From an uncultured Caryophanales bacterium (GTDB taxonomy: Bacteria > Bacillota_I > Bacilli_A > RF39 > UBA660): DNA of 64,000 nt. The notes under the pieces were generated by a model. The model saw nothing but the letters and a program-made list of their open reading frames with translations, was not told the DNA's origin and searched no databases. Of the stretch, positions 6,983 through 16,475 are shown in pieces; within the stretch, counting starts at the first letter, position 1; each line of letters opens with the position of its first letter. The translations under genes were made by a program, and so were the position numbers. Location: positions 1 through 64,000 of the forward strand of contig CAMVPJ010000001.1 in NCBI GenBank assembly GCA_947169395.1. The letters are read 5' to 3'.

Positions 6983-9124
6983 ATGTTGTGGTTTGAAAAA
7001 TTAATGGTTAGATTTTTTATGTCGTTAGATACCACTTTGTTTAATTTTATAGGAACACTATATGATCTTTTAATTGCAATTTCTAGAACGTCTATACTAA
7101 CACAAGGAGATATAGCGTCTTTTGCAGCACGAATAGAAATATTACTTGGAATATTTATGTTATTTAAAGTTTCTTTTTCATTAATTACATATGTAGTTAA
7201 CCCTGATGAGTTCTCTGATAAAAGTAAGGGGTTTGGAAAACTAATACAAAGTTCGGTAATATCGTTAGTTATGCTTGTATTAGTGCCATATATATTTCAA
7301 ATGGCATTTAGTCTTCAAGCTAAAATTCTTGATGATAACATTCTTGCAAAGTTATTGTTAGGTGAAAAAATACAAGACGATGGAGAAGCTACGATAATAG
7401 ATACCGCAGGTAATAGAATGGCATTTTATGTAATGTTACCATTTTTTAGTCCTAATTATTCTGTTGAAGGATTATCGGCATGTATGAATATGGTTGATTC
7501 TGATGGTAACTTTTCTGAAGAGTGCAGGGATGCATTGGAAAGTTCGGGATTAGAAAGCCCAAACTTAGAAAATTATGTTTATGGTATTCAAAACAAAAGT
7601 TTGGGTCTTACATTTAGAACTGCAACTGCATTATCAGTTACAAACGATGCTGAAGATGGAGATACACCATCTGATCAACATTTTGTAATAGCGTATCATA
7701 AACCTTTATCAACTGTTACTGCTGTAGTTGTATGTTTGCTTTTAATATCATTCTGTATTGACATAGGAGTAAGAAGTGTAAAACTTGCATTTTTACAATT
7801 AATATATCCAATACCGGTTATATCATATATGGATCCTAAAAGTGGTAAAGATGGTATGTTTAGTAAATGGTATAAAATGTGTTTATCGACATTCTTAAGT
7901 TTATTTATAAGACTTCTTGCGTTATACTTTGGTATATACATAATTACTAAAGTAGCTGATTTAGGTATGTATGATATAATTAATGGTTCACAAATTACAA
8001 ATGGTTGGGTAAAAATATTTGTAATAGTTGGAGTATTAATGTTTATAAAACAATTACCAAAGATATTAGAAAATATGGGTATCAAGATTGAAGGCGATGG
8101 TAAGTTTAATCTTAACCCACTTAAGAAATTAGAAGAAGGAGCAGTGGGTGGAAAGGTATTAAGTAGAGCTCCAAAAGCTGCTGCTGGTGCTGCTTTAGGG
8201 CTTGGTATGGGAGCTGTTGGAGCTGCAACCGGTGCCGGAATTGGTAGAGGACTATCTGGAATGTTTAGTGGAGTTTCTGCTGGTTTGAAAGGAAAAAAAA
8301 TAGGTGAAATTCATAAAGGCCAAATAGATGCTAACCAAAGAATGCGTGAAGCAAGGGCTAATGGTTCTACTTTCTTCGGAAGAAGAGGTGCACAATTTAG
8401 CAGTATGATTGGATCGAAAGGTAAGGCAGGCAGGTTATCAATGGAAGAGAAAAAAATTGATGAACAAATTAAAGATATTGACAACAGAATAAAACCTGTT
8501 CAAGATTCCATTTCGGATAGAAAAGCATATACTGACAAAGTTAAATCAATGGAAGATAGAGCTATAAATAAAATTAAAAATGGAGAAGCTGGTGTTGTAA
8601 GCGAACAGTACAAGGCACTTGAAAATAGAGCTGAATTCTTGAGGGAACGAATGCGTCAAGGTAAGGCTTCTGAAGCAGATGTAGCAAAAGCTGAAATGGC
8701 TGCAAGTGAATATTTAAATAATACAGGAATGCAGGATTATATCGATAATGTAACCGGATTTAGTAAAGGTGCTCGATTGGTTGATATTGATGGAAAAACA
8801 GTTGTGTCGACTGATAAAAAATATACACAAAGTGATGCTGCAATGCGTGGAATGCAAGATGATTTAATTGCGATGACTAAAAATTCTCAGACTTATACTA
8901 TGGATAGTAGTGGAAGAACGGTTACTGTTGACAATTCTGTTGTTACATCAGGCGCGGCTGCTATACATTCTAATGCAGGAGAAGTTACAGGGTCTTCTAA
9001 CTATGATACTCGTACCATTATTAATCCCGCAGAGGCAGAGAAACAAGAACTTGGACAGAGAAAATCTGCTATATATGAAAGCCAGCGTTCTGCTAACGCA
9101 GATAAATCTGCTCTTGGTAAATAA
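6983..9124 (+). CDS. VirB6/TrbL-like T4SS channel protein
   Basis: A 713-residue polytopic protein. Three membrane helices lie in residues 15-110, an outer domain follows at about 115-240, and four more helices occupy about 240-370. The cytoplasmic C-terminal half begins Gly/Ala-rich (about 385-430) and continues as charged, probable coiled coil. A multi-span core with a large soluble tail is the layout of VirB6/TrbL and of the TrsL-type proteins of Gram-positive conjugation systems. VirB6 forms part of the inner-membrane channel. It is followed directly by prgI/virB3 and virB4, as in other Gram-positive systems. Confidence 0.75.
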   Translation: MLWFEKLMVRFFMSLDTTLFNFIGTLYDLLIAISRTSILTQGDIASFAARIEILLGIFMLFKVSFSLITYVVNPDEFSDKSKGFGKLIQSSVISLVMLVLVPYIFQMAFSLQAKILDDNILAKLLLGEKIQDDGEATIIDTAGNRMAFYVMLPFFSPNYSVEGLSACMNMVDSDGNFSEECRDALESSGLESPNLENYVYGIQNKSLGLTFRTATALSVTNDAEDGDTPSDQHFVIAYHKPLSTVTAVVVCLLLISFCIDIGVRSVKLAFLQLIYPIPVISYMDPKSGKDGMFSKWYKMCLSTFLSLFIRLLALYFGIYIITKVADLGMYDIINGSQITNGWVKIFVIVGVLMFIKQLPKILENMGIKIEGDGKFNLNPLKKLEEGAVGGKVLSRAPKAAAGAALGLGMGAVGAATGAGIGRGLSGMFSGVSAGLKGKKIGEIHKGQIDANQRMREARANGSTFFGRRGAQFSSMIGSKGKAGRLSMEEKKIDEQIKDIDNRIKPVQDSISDRKAYTDKVKSMEDRAINKIKNGEAGVVSEQYKALENRAEFLRERMRQGKASEADVAKAEMAASEYLNNTGMQDYIDNVTGFSKGARLVDIDGKTVVSTDKKYTQSDAAMRGMQDDLIAMTKNSQTYTMDSSGRTVTVDNSVVTSGAAAIHSNAGEVTGSSNYDTRTIINPAEAEKQELGQRKSAIYESQRSANADKSALGK

Positions 9125-9141
9125 AAAGGATGTGATACTAT

Positions 9142-9465
9142 ATGGATAATATGTATTTGATACCGGCTAACTCGAAGAAGTCGATGTTATTGTTTGGATT
9201 ATTTACGAAGTTTGATTTGGCTTTGTTCTTAGTTGGAGTAGGTGTTTCGTTGCTTCTATTATTGGTTCTGCCAATTCAGAGTTTCCTATTTGCGATTATT
9301 GCTCTTGCTCCGGGTGTGATATGTGCTTTTCTGGTTTTTCCAGTTCCTAATTATCACAATATAAGAACTGTTATTAAACTTGCTTGGGAATTTTATACTA
9401 CAAGACAAAAATATTTATGGAGAGGTTGGTGTTATAAAGATGAGCAAGAAGAAGGTAAAAAGTAG
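9142..9465 (+). CDS. PrgI-family (VirB3-like) membrane protein
   Basis: A 107-residue protein: a polar start with IPANSKKSMLLFGLFTKFDL, two closely spaced membrane helices (about 28-48 and 50-70) and a C-terminal part with YHNIRTVIKLAWEFYTTRQKYLW. This is the PrgI family of Firmicute T4SS, the counterpart of VirB3, which contacts the VirB4 ATPase at the membrane. The gene overlaps the start of the next one, so the two are probably translated together. Confidence 0.8.
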   Translation: MDNMYLIPANSKKSMLLFGLFTKFDLALFLVGVGVSLLLLLVLPIQSFLFAIIALAPGVICAFLVFPVPNYHNIRTVIKLAWEFYTTRQKYLWRGWCYKDEQEEGKK

Positions 9466-9982
9466 GTATACTGATATTCCTGTTAAAAATATCGCTAGCG
9501 GGATGATTGAACTTGATAATAAACTTAAAGTATCTGGTGTTAAGATTATGCCAAGAAATATTTTTATTCTTGATCCTGCTACTCAGAATGCAATTATAAC
9601 TAATTTAAAGACTGTTTATAATGTTATTGATTATGAATTCTGGATTATTGCAGCTGATAGACCAGTAGATATTAATGTATATTTATCTGAACTTCAGGTT
9701 TTATATAATTCTTCTGTATCCCCTGTGCAGAGAAAGATTATATCTGAGGATATGGATAAGGGGAATATGTTTGTTAGAAATAGTGTTGTTGATACTGAAT
9801 ATTTCTTATTATTTAAACATAAGGATACTGAGGTTGTTCAAAAAAGAATAAGAAATTTGATTAATAATTTTGCTGCTGCGGGATTAACTGCAACACAAAC
9901 TAGTAATGATGATTTAAGAATGATTTTAGATAATTTTTTAAATGGTGGTCAGACTACTAATTTTGGTACGGTGTTTGCGTAA
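9440..9982 (+). CDS. VirB4 N-terminal domain as a separate protein
   Basis: A 180-residue soluble protein beginning MSKKKVKSRYTDIPVKNIASG. The pattern (a long beta-rich region, IFILDPATQN, then FLLFKHKDTEVVQKRIRNLIN) matches the N-terminal non-ATPase domain of VirB4/TraE proteins. The ATPase half is encoded by the next gene. I start at ATG 9440; an in-frame ATG at 9380 lies deep in the prgI gene without a ribosome-binding site. Splitting VirB4 into two genes is seen in some Gram-positive systems, but here the break lies right at a domain border, so it looks stable and not like a frameshift. Confidence 0.65.
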   Translation: MSKKKVKSRYTDIPVKNIASGMIELDNKLKVSGVKIMPRNIFILDPATQNAIITNLKTVYNVIDYEFWIIAADRPVDINVYLSELQVLYNSSVSPVQRKIISEDMDKGNMFVRNSVVDTEYFLLFKHKDTEVVQKRIRNLINNFAAAGLTATQTSNDDLRMILDNFLNGGQTTNFGTVFA

Positions 9983-9995
9983 TGGAGGTGTTTAA

Positions 9996-11783
9996 ATGGG
10001 AAATATAAAAGCTGAGATAGCTCCAAAGGGGCTTGAGTTTAAACCTAGTGAATTTATTGTAAGTGATAAATATGCAACTATTTTATCTGTAATATCGTAT
10101 CCAAAATTTATTTATCCTGGTTATTTATCTAGTTTAACTAGTATGTCTGGAATTAAACTTGTTATTAAACATATACCACTACCTTTTAGTAGTATGAGTA
10201 AGATGCTTAATAAAGAACTTGCTGATTTAAAACAAAGATATCAAGATGAAAATGATAGAACTATTCAAGAGAGAATTCGTCAAGATTACGAATCTTTGGA
10301 ACAGTTTATTAGTGAGCTTGCAGCTAGTCAAGCTAAAATATACGATTTTCAAATGCATATTATGATTACTGCTGATAATAAGGAAGAGTTAGAATTAAAG
10401 AAGTTACAAGTTCGTAATTATTTAGAATCTATGGAACTTAAGGCTATTCCTTTACGATTTGAACAAGATCAAGTATTAAAATCGTGTCTTCCTATTTATG
10501 ATAAACAAGGTATTGAGGATAGAATCGGTACTCCTATTCCCGCGCCTACTATGGCTGCTATGTATCCGTTTATTTTTGATAGCATTAAGGATCCAGGATT
10601 AGGTACTTTACTTGGTATGGATTTCTCTGGTGGTGTAGTTTTATTTAATCAATTCTTATACCAAATAAGAAAAGAAAGTAATAGAAATAATGCCAATATG
10701 ATTATATTAGGTACTTCTGGTAGTGGTAAATCAACTGCTGCTAAAATTATGCTTAGAAGTCATATTAGAAATGGTCATCAGTTGGTTATAATTGATCCTG
10801 AAGGTGAGCTTGAAGATATGGTTAGGCTTTATGGAGGAGATTTTATTGACCTTGGTAAAGGTGGAGAATTTGGGATGATTAATCCACTTGAGGTTGTGCT
10901 TGATGCTGATGAAGAAGAGATGAAACAAGGATTAGGTTATACTGTTTTAACTCGTACTTTACAGACTATTAAAGCATTCTTAAAGTATTATGATCCATCT
11001 ATTACTGAAGATTTAGTTAATATGTTTAGTGAAGTAGTTCAAGAAACATATAAGCGTTTTGGTATTGATTATAATAGTGATTTTACTAGATTTACTAGTG
11101 ATGATTATCCAACTTTTAAAGATGTATATGCAACTATTAAAGGTCGTATTCTTGCAATGCCTGAAAAAACACAAGAGCGTGATGTTCTTGAAAGACTTGA
11201 GTTAAAAATTAGACCTATTGTTAGAGAACTTAAATATTATTTTGATGGACATACAACTATTTCTCCACATAGTAATTTTATTGTATTTAATATAAGAGAA
11301 GTTATGAATGCAGATAGTAATATCAAGAATGCATTATTCTTTAACATATTAAAATATGCTTGGGGATTAACTTTAAATCCACGTATAAATACAGTTATGA
11401 TGGTTGATGAGGCACACGTTTTACTTAGTGGTGGTAATACACTAGGAGCTGATTTCCTTGCTCAGATGCAAAGACGTGCGCGCAAGTATAATACAGGTAC
11501 AATGTTAATTACTCAACAACCAACTGATTTTAGTGATCCATCTGTTATCACACAAGGCAAAGCTATATTTGATAATGCTTCGTATTATCTAGTTATGGGA
11601 TTAAAAAAGCAAGCAGTTGCTGATTTAGCTCGTTTAATAGATCTTAATGATAGCGAGGCTGAAAGTATTAAACAGTATGGCCAAGGAGAAGCGTTATTTG
11701 TATGTGGATCAAGGCGTATGCGTATTAATGTAATTGCATCAGATGCTGAATTAGAATCGTTTGGTAGTGGAGGAGGATTATAA
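9996..11783 (+). CDS. VirB4/TraE-type T4SS ATPase
   Basis: A 595-residue ATPase. Walker A GTSGSGKST lies at about residues 239-247 and Walker B VMMVDEAH near 465-472. RARKYNTGTMLITQQ and QGEALFVCGSRRM in the last third are typical of the VirB4/HerA group. The first 200 residues complete the VirB4 middle domain, and the N-terminal domain is encoded separately just upstream. VirB4 powers pilus assembly and substrate export. The ribosome-binding site TGGAGGTG precedes ATG 9996. Confidence 0.88.
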   Translation: MGNIKAEIAPKGLEFKPSEFIVSDKYATILSVISYPKFIYPGYLSSLTSMSGIKLVIKHIPLPFSSMSKMLNKELADLKQRYQDENDRTIQERIRQDYESLEQFISELAASQAKIYDFQMHIMITADNKEELELKKLQVRNYLESMELKAIPLRFEQDQVLKSCLPIYDKQGIEDRIGTPIPAPTMAAMYPFIFDSIKDPGLGTLLGMDFSGGVVLFNQFLYQIRKESNRNNANMIILGTSGSGKSTAAKIMLRSHIRNGHQLVIIDPEGELEDMVRLYGGDFIDLGKGGEFGMINPLEVVLDADEEEMKQGLGYTVLTRTLQTIKAFLKYYDPSITEDLVNMFSEVVQETYKRFGIDYNSDFTRFTSDDYPTFKDVYATIKGRILAMPEKTQERDVLERLELKIRPIVRELKYYFDGHTTISPHSNFIVFNIREVMNADSNIKNALFFNILKYAWGLTLNPRINTVMMVDEAHVLLSGGNTLGADFLAQMQRRARKYNTGTMLITQQPTDFSDPSVITQGKAIFDNASYYLVMGLKKQAVADLARLIDLNDSEAESIKQYGQGEALFVCGSRRMRINVIASDAELESFGSGGGL

Positions 11784-11803
11784 AAAAGAATAGAGGTGAT
11801 TAG

Positions 11804-13141
11804 ATGAACGATAGTGGAAAACAAGCTATTAAAAATGCTAAACAAACTGGACAATTACGTAAAGATGCTGCTGTTCATGGAAAAAGAGGTAGTATTGGCA
11901 AACGTGATTCAAGTTCTGGATTATCTTCATCTACATCATCTATAGGTGGAGGCTCTGCCTCCACTACCCGTTCTTCTAGTAGTATTTCTGGTATTAATAG
12001 TAGAAATGCTACTAGAAGGGTGCAAAATCAACAAAATATTAATAAAGCAATTAAGGTTGCTGAAAAGATACCGGTTGCGCGTAAGTATGCGAAAATGGCA
12101 GAGAAAATACAGAAGATTAAAAATTCTCGTGCTTCTGGATTTTTCAGTAGCATGATGAGTAAGGTTAATAATAAATCTGATGCAAGTGCGGATGATGTAG
12201 AAGAAGCTAATCGCGCAGAACAGGCAGGTGAAGAATATAAACCTGATGCTGCTGAAGGAAGATATACTGCAATAACTGCAAGACAAATGAAAATTTTGGT
12301 TGTTTTAGTTTTAGCAGGGATTGTTGTTGGGGCTATTTTCTTTTGTGTGATATTAGTATCATCTTTAACTGATTCTGGTGGGAAGGCTTATCTTGCTTCA
12401 AAGTCTAACCCAACTGAAGAAGAACTTGGTGAGTGGTATGGCAATCAGGGGGATGATATAGATAATTCCACTTCATCAGCAAGCTCTGATTCATCAACAA
12501 GTACCGGTACATCAGCAAATAATAATTCATCAGTTACTACCTCGTTTACTGACTTATTATCCAAAGGCGGAATTAATGTAAATAGACTTGATGAAGTTAA
12601 TGCTAGACAGTTAGTGATTGTTGATTCGAGTGGGACTTCAGCATCAGTATCTTTTTATGAAAAAAATGGTAGTGAATGGACTAAGGATGATTCATTAAGT
12701 ACTTCAGGTTATGTAGGTAGTGAAGGTACTACAGATGAACCTTCAGAAACTAAATCAGCAACTCCTAAAGGTCTATATAGTATTGGTGATGCATTTTATC
12801 AAGATAGTAAACCTAATACAAAATTATCAACATTTAAAATAACATCTAATACTTATTGGGTTGATGATCCAAATTCAAAATTTTATAATAAAAGAGTTGA
12901 AGGAACATCCAATAAGGATTGGAATAGTGCAGAACATATGAGTGAAATAAGTGTTTATAAGTATGGTTTTGTTATTAATTATAATGTAAATCCTGTAAAA
13001 AAAGGCACAGGTTCAGCAATGTTTTTTCATATAAGTAGTAATAGACCTACTGGTGGATGCGTATCTGTTCCAGAAGATATGGTAATTAAATATCTTGAAA
13101 AATTAGATAAATCAAATAATCCATATATTCTAATTATTTAG
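11804..13141 (+). CDS. Membrane protein with C-terminal L,D-transpeptidase (YkuD) domain
   Basis: A 445-residue protein in three parts. A cytoplasmic basic, Ser/Gly-rich region covers 1-160, with the low-complexity run SSSTSSIGGGSAS. A membrane helix lies at about 163-187. A Ser/Thr-rich linker then leads to a YkuD-type domain at about 265-445. The catalytic motif reads HISSNRPTGGCVSV with Cys near 419. YkuD enzymes make or remodel 3-3 peptidoglycan crosslinks. Tied to the T4SS by operon position, it could anchor the machine to, or open, the cell wall. The long cytoplasmic tail is unusual for this family. Confidence 0.75.
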   Translation: MNDSGKQAIKNAKQTGQLRKDAAVHGKRGSIGKRDSSSGLSSSTSSIGGGSASTTRSSSSISGINSRNATRRVQNQQNINKAIKVAEKIPVARKYAKMAEKIQKIKNSRASGFFSSMMSKVNNKSDASADDVEEANRAEQAGEEYKPDAAEGRYTAITARQMKILVVLVLAGIVVGAIFFCVILVSSLTDSGGKAYLASKSNPTEEELGEWYGNQGDDIDNSTSSASSDSSTSTGTSANNNSSVTTSFTDLLSKGGINVNRLDEVNARQLVIVDSSGTSASVSFYEKNGSEWTKDDSLSTSGYVGSEGTTDEPSETKSATPKGLYSIGDAFYQDSKPNTKLSTFKITSNTYWVDDPNSKFYNKRVEGTSNKDWNSAEHMSEISVYKYGFVINYNVNPVKKGTGSAMFFHISSNRPTGGCVSVPEDMVIKYLEKLDKSNNPYILII

Positions 13142-13176
13142 CAAAAATTTAATTTGCATTATTAAAGTGAGGTAAT

Positions 13177-14433
13177 ATGAAAAAAATATTAGTTTTAATC
13201 ATTTGTATACTTATAAGTTTCGAATATGTAAGTGCAGCTCAAATATCAGATTATTATAATTCTACTGATTTAAGTGATTATTTTGGAACTATGAAAGCAT
13301 GTACTAAGGATGGATCTTCTAATGACTGTAGAAATGGTGATGAATATAAGTTTTATTTAAAGATGTATGATATTTATTATTTATACAAAAATAAATATAA
13401 TGTAACTCTTGACTTGTCGTTAATTATGTCAACACTTTACTATAATAATGAACAATTACCTACTGTATTTGCAACAAATTTAAATAAGTATGATAGATCT
13501 TCTTTGAAAAATAATAATATAGTTACTAATTTAGATTGGGAATATGATTTTAAAAATGATCCTTGTTATACATATTTAAATGCTAATGATAATTCATATG
13601 ATATGCAAATACTTGCTAAAAATATGGTTAAGAAGACTATTAAATATAAATGTAAAGCGGATAATGATGATGAATCAAAAAAAGAATATACTGTGGAAGA
13701 TATTGAAAAAAGTAATTATTCTAAAGATACTTTAAAGTGTGAAAAAGGCGAATATGATAAAAATTCAATAACTGAAACATATGCAAAAGATGAAAAAAAA
13801 TATAAGAATTTTTTATCTGAATATATTAAGTTAAAGTATCATACTCCTGGTGTGGAGATAAAGAGTTGTTCAACAAATATTAATGGAAACAATGGCTCTT
13901 CAAATACAATTGTTTCAAAAACTGGACAAGAAGCAATTGACAAGATGAATGAAATAGCGCTTCAACAAGTTGGAAAAACTGGGGATACATATGAATCGTG
14001 GTATGGAATGTATGCTGATTGGTGTGCAATGTTTGTATCGTGGCTTTTTAATCAAGTAGATGGACTTGATAAATATATTGTAAAATCAGCGGTTGCTGGA
14101 GAAATTCCAAGATCTTCTGATGCAAGAGGTTATGGAACTTGGTATGAAGATGAATGTACTGATCCATCAACTGTTCCAAAGTCTGGTGATATTATTCTAT
14201 ATGATCCTTGGATTGGAAGTTATACAATTCCTTATCCTGCAAATGGAAATGATAAGTATTATAGTAGTCATATTGGTTATGTTTATAAAGTTGATGATCA
14301 GTATGTGTATTCAATCGAAGGCAATGGATCTAGTGGTGGATACAACGGTGTTTGGGAGCATAAACATTCAAGAAAAGATTGCGGTTCAGGTACTGTTCAG
14401 GGAATAAATGGTTATTTTAGACCAAATTATTAG
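13177..14433 (+). CDS. Secreted CHAP-domain peptidoglycan hydrolase of the T4SS
   Basis: A 418-residue protein with a signal peptide (about 1-21). The N-terminal domain (about 22-220) contains LDLSLIMSTLYYNNEQ, which resembles lysozyme-like modules but is not certain. The C-terminal CHAP domain (about 245-418) has catalytic Cys near 283 (ADWCAMFVSW), His near 365 (SSHIGYV) and IEGN. CHAP enzymes cut peptide stems or the glycan-peptide amide bond. Such a hydrolase is the usual VirB1 counterpart in Gram-positive T4SS, opening the wall for the channel. Confidence 0.8.
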   Translation: MKKILVLIICILISFEYVSAAQISDYYNSTDLSDYFGTMKACTKDGSSNDCRNGDEYKFYLKMYDIYYLYKNKYNVTLDLSLIMSTLYYNNEQLPTVFATNLNKYDRSSLKNNNIVTNLDWEYDFKNDPCYTYLNANDNSYDMQILAKNMVKKTIKYKCKADNDDESKKEYTVEDIEKSNYSKDTLKCEKGEYDKNSITETYAKDEKKYKNFLSEYIKLKYHTPGVEIKSCSTNINGNNGSSNTIVSKTGQEAIDKMNEIALQQVGKTGDTYESWYGMYADWCAMFVSWLFNQVDGLDKYIVKSAVAGEIPRSSDARGYGTWYEDECTDPSTVPKSGDIILYDPWIGSYTIPYPANGNDKYYSSHIGYVYKVDDQYVYSIEGNGSSGGYNGVWEHKHSRKDCGSGTVQGINGYFRPNY

Positions 14434-14444
14434 ATGGTGATACT

Positions 14445-15083
14445 ATGAGGTATATTAGAGTTTTATTTATTATGCTTTTTGTGTTTATTGTATCAGGATG
14501 TACAAAGGAATATAAGCTTTATATTAGTGATAATAAATTTGTTGAGAAGTTTCATATGGAAATTAATGAAACAAATGATTATTCTTATGTTTTAGATGGC
14601 GATTTTTATCCTTTACATAATGACTTTGAACATAAATTCAAAAAGAGTTTAAAAGAAAAAAAGGGTAATAAAATATTGGATTTAGAATATTCATATACAC
14701 CAGATGAATTTGTGAATGCTAATTCTTTTAATCAATGCTTTGATGAAAGAGAAGTAATGACAAAGGACGAATTTTATACTATTAAACTAAGTAAACCTAA
14801 TGGATGTATGTTTAATGAAAATTATTCAATTAACATAATTACTGATAATAAAGTAGTTGAAAATAATGCTGATAAGGTAAAAAGAAATCAGTATACTTGG
14901 TATGTGAATAATAATGATAGAGATAGTTTTAATCTTCTAATAAAAATAGAAAAAGGAACAGCTAAAACTGTTGAGGAAAAGTATAGTGTTGTTATTTATA
15001 TTGTGTTAGGTATAGTAATGCTTGGTGTTTTAGGTGCTATATGTATGTTTATAAAAAGAAGAAGAAATAATAATAAAATTTAA
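14445..15083 (+). CDS. Lipoprotein with C-terminal membrane helix, copy A
   Basis: A 212-residue protein with a lipobox (FIVSGC, Cys near 19), a beta-rich outer domain with two later cysteines and a second hydrophobic helix near the C-terminus (about 180-202), closed by KRRRNNNK. It would thus be held at both ends: lipid at the N-terminus and a membrane helix at the C-terminus with a cytoplasmic basic tail. The gene at 16476 has the same layout and matching motifs. I do not recognise the domain; a VirB7/VirB8-like assembly role is possible. Confidence 0.65.
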   Translation: MRYIRVLFIMLFVFIVSGCTKEYKLYISDNKFVEKFHMEINETNDYSYVLDGDFYPLHNDFEHKFKKSLKEKKGNKILDLEYSYTPDEFVNANSFNQCFDEREVMTKDEFYTIKLSKPNGCMFNENYSINIITDNKVVENNADKVKRNQYTWYVNNNDRDSFNLLIKIEKGTAKTVEEKYSVVIYIVLGIVMLGVLGAICMFIKRRRNNNKI

Positions 15084-15097
15084 AACTGAGGTGGAAA

Positions 15098-16465
15098 ATG
15101 AAGAAATGTAGATTATTAATTATATTATTAGTTCTTTTTTTGCCTACAACTGTTTTTTGCGACTATGAAATTGAAAGACAGGATATATATGATTATAAAG
15201 AATTTTTTGACGATTTATATCCCGTTGATGAAAAAAATCAGACTAATAGTTGTATTGATATTGGTGAAGTTTATGCAGAATGTAGCGGGGTTACTGTAGA
15301 AGGATATGGTACATATTCGCTTGATGAATATGTAGCTGGTGTTCTTGCTGCAGAATTTAGTTATACAATTCAAAATGATGAGTTGGGTAAAGCTTATGCA
15401 ATTGTTACTAGAAGTTATACATTAGCTCATACTAATAATTGTAAAAACAGTATAACATCTTCATCTAATGAACAAAATTTTTCTGGTAGTGATCATACTA
15501 CATATCGCAAGTATGCTGATGATACATCAGGAATGGTTATGGCAAATCCTGATGGAAGTATAGTACTTGCTGTATATTCACTAGCTCCTGCAGATGATTG
15601 TGAGCCTACTGGAGATGGGATGTGCAAATTTAGAAGATGTAGTGTTTATGCTGATTCTGTTGAAAGTTGTTCTGGTGAAGTAACTGAGTTTATTGTACCA
15701 CAAGGATTAATTACTTATCCAGATCATGATATACATTATGGTGGAGTTGAACCGTTTATTGGTAATTATTTGGCTCTTGAAAAGAATTATAATTATTTGC
15801 AATTATTAAAAGCATTCTATGGAAATAATATTTCTATTGCGCAGTTAACAAAAGCTGGAGGGGGTTCTAACACTTCAAATACCGCTAATCAAAAAAAATT
15901 AGTGTGTGATCCTGATACTAATGGTGAGTATGTTTCATCAGATGGTGTGAAGTTTGAGTCAAAAAATTATAATATAGAAGGAACAAGTGAGGGTTTAGGA
16001 AAAGCATTTGATTTAACTGCTGGTAATGTATCTCAATGTCCTTGGTATGCTAAATATAGGGCAATAGAGATTGTTGAATCTTCTAGTTTAAGTGATGATT
16101 TAAAGGCAAAAGCTAAATCTGTACTTCTTTCTACATTTGGGAATGGTATTGATTGGTATGGAGGAACTAATCCTACTTTAAGTTATTTTCAGTATAGTAA
16201 TGATATTAATAAGGCAAAACCTGGTTCAATTATTAACTGGTCGAGAAATACTCATGAATATGGCCATGTAGGAATTGTTGAGAAGGTTAATTCAGATGGA
16301 ACTCTCGTAATTTCCGAGGGATGGAATAATGGTGGTATAAATGCTGCTGATGTTCCTAGTAATATTAAAGTTATTACTACTACGTATACATTAGATGAGG
16401 TTGCAAATTATCGCGGTGGTGGATCATTTAATGGATATACATACCTATTAAGTTATAAAAAATAG
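15098..16465 (+). CDS. SpoIID-like/CHAP two-domain cell wall enzyme
   Basis: A 455-residue secreted protein with a signal peptide (about 1-20). Residues 60-250 carry a SpoIID/LytB-type domain (SLDEYVAGVLAAEFSY, then AYAIVTRSYTLAH). SpoIID proteins cleave denuded glycan strands. The C-terminal 140 residues are CHAP-like, with Cys near 314 (SQCPWYAKY), His near 390 (EYGHVGIVEKV) and ISEGWN. One protein could thus cut both glycan and peptide. Its place between two lipoprotein genes and before virD4 ties it to the T4SS. Confidence 0.75.
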   Translation: MKKCRLLIILLVLFLPTTVFCDYEIERQDIYDYKEFFDDLYPVDEKNQTNSCIDIGEVYAECSGVTVEGYGTYSLDEYVAGVLAAEFSYTIQNDELGKAYAIVTRSYTLAHTNNCKNSITSSSNEQNFSGSDHTTYRKYADDTSGMVMANPDGSIVLAVYSLAPADDCEPTGDGMCKFRRCSVYADSVESCSGEVTEFIVPQGLITYPDHDIHYGGVEPFIGNYLALEKNYNYLQLLKAFYGNNISIAQLTKAGGGSNTSNTANQKKLVCDPDTNGEYVSSDGVKFESKNYNIEGTSEGLGKAFDLTAGNVSQCPWYAKYRAIEIVESSSLSDDLKAKAKSVLLSTFGNGIDWYGGTNPTLSYFQYSNDINKAKPGSIINWSRNTHEYGHVGIVEKVNSDGTLVISEGWNNGGINAADVPSNIKVITTTYTLDEVANYRGGGSFNGYTYLLSYKK

Positions 16466-16475
16466 GAGGTTAACT

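Noticed and set aside
7696..8085. Open frame on the minus strand inside virB6
   Set aside because: It mirrors the codon pattern of the real gene, has no ribosome-binding site and resembles no protein.
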